DNA of 34,593 nucleotides from JBNKEI01 sp050288705 (GTDB taxonomy: Bacteria > Myxococcota > Myxococcia > Myxococcales > UBA5297), in contig JBNKEI010000153.1 of the NCBI GenBank assembly GCA_050288705.1, positions 1-34,593 of the forward strand. Direction: 5' to 3'. The notes below the pieces were generated by a model. The model made no database searches and was not told the DNA's origin. It saw nothing but the letters and a program-made list of their open reading frames with translations. Positions 34,332 through 34,593 of this stretch are shown here, piece by piece (positions within the stretch are counted from its first letter, which is position 1; each line of letters opens with the position of its first letter). Made by a program: the position numbers and the translations under genes.

Positions 34332-34593
34332 GTTTCAATCCGCACCCCCGTGCGAGGGCGAAATTTCAATCTGGGTAGCTTGTGGCGTAGTTCCTAAAGT
34401 GTTTCAATCCGCGCCCCCGTGCGAGGGCGAAATGGTGGAGTTGTGAGTAGAGCTTTGAAGTCAAAAGTTTCAATCCGCGCCCCCGTGCGAGGGCGAAATG
34501 CTGGTCTTTTTGAAGGTGAGCGAGAGGTTGTTTTGTTTCAATCCGCGCCCCCGTGCGAGGGCGAAATCTCGTTATAGCAATAAGGGCAATACT
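34332..34593. CRISPR. CRISPR array, leader-distal end (continues past window)
   Basis: Four 33-base repeats lie at 34332-34364, 34401-34433, 34467-34499 and 34535-34567. Each runs from GTTTCAATCCGCGCCCCC to GTGCGAGGGCGAAAT. Spacers are 36, 33 and 35 bases, and a fourth spacer starts at 34568 and is cut by the window edge. The first repeat differs at one base (GCA for GCG at position 13), as expected of the oldest, leader-distal repeat. Read on the minus strand the repeat ends in ATTGAAAC, so crRNA is probably transcribed from right to left with the leader beyond the window. The sequence resembles type I-C repeats; no cas gene is present to confirm this. Confidence 0.95.

Noticed and set aside
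34332..34593. Spacers matching other parts of this window (self-targeting)
   Set aside because: No match was spotted by eye; a proper search was not possible.

Overview
The window looks like a chromosomal segment from a Gram-negative, probably anaerobic or facultatively anaerobic bacterium. The gene set fits a deltaproteobacterial (Desulfobacterota-like) lineage: a fused B12-type radical SAM/DUF2344 protein close to an RNase E/G, a two-CW Cys-rich protein, a MOSC-MogA fusion, a soluble formate dehydrogenase with NuoE/NuoF-type subunits, a 1296-aa PurL and a signal-peptide-bearing beta-barrel protein. The taxonomic placement is inference. No rRNA or tRNA gene was found.

Region 1 (1-10742, all minus strand, transcribed right to left) is a single-minded operon for formate oxidation and its cofactor. 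The order is moeA, moaA, moaC, a MOSC-MogA fusion, an OFA-type MFS transporter, a Cys-type molybdo/tungsto formate dehydrogenase alpha subunit, a NuoE-like subunit, a NuoF-like subunit with an extra ferredoxin domain, and the start of a P-loop NTPase that runs off the left edge. Several junctions overlap (moeA/moaA GTGA; moaC/MOSC and NuoE/NuoF by 17 bases), which suggests translational coupling. A reasonable sigma70 promoter lies just upstream of moeA.

Region 2 (10947-19715, mostly minus) holds a small two-TM protein, a YihY/BrkB family membrane protein with a long C-terminal tail, an RNase E/G with a very large acidic-then-basic insertion in its S1 domain, a two-CW protein, the radical SAM/DUF2344 fusion, and a membrane protein whose reading frame appears split at an 8-base homopolymer. 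Region 3 (20058-25767, plus) holds an MNT-HEPN toxin-antitoxin-like pair, a DUF4013 membrane protein and purL. Region 4 (25956-27266, minus) holds a Cys/Gly/Pro repeat membrane protein and a small outer-membrane beta-barrel candidate.

Region 5 (27405-32388, plus) is an F1-ATPase operon atpH-A-G-D-C, without any F0 or b subunit gene adjacent. It is followed by a second, convergent YihY-family gene. Region 6 (33517-34593) is mobile or defence sequence: a ~300-base element with ~60-base inverted arms, a terminator, a 56-aa orphan gene, a frameshifted IS110-family transposase remnant, and the end of a CRISPR array (four 33-base repeats, I-C-like) that abuts the transposase remnant and continues beyond the window. 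No cas gene is inside the window.
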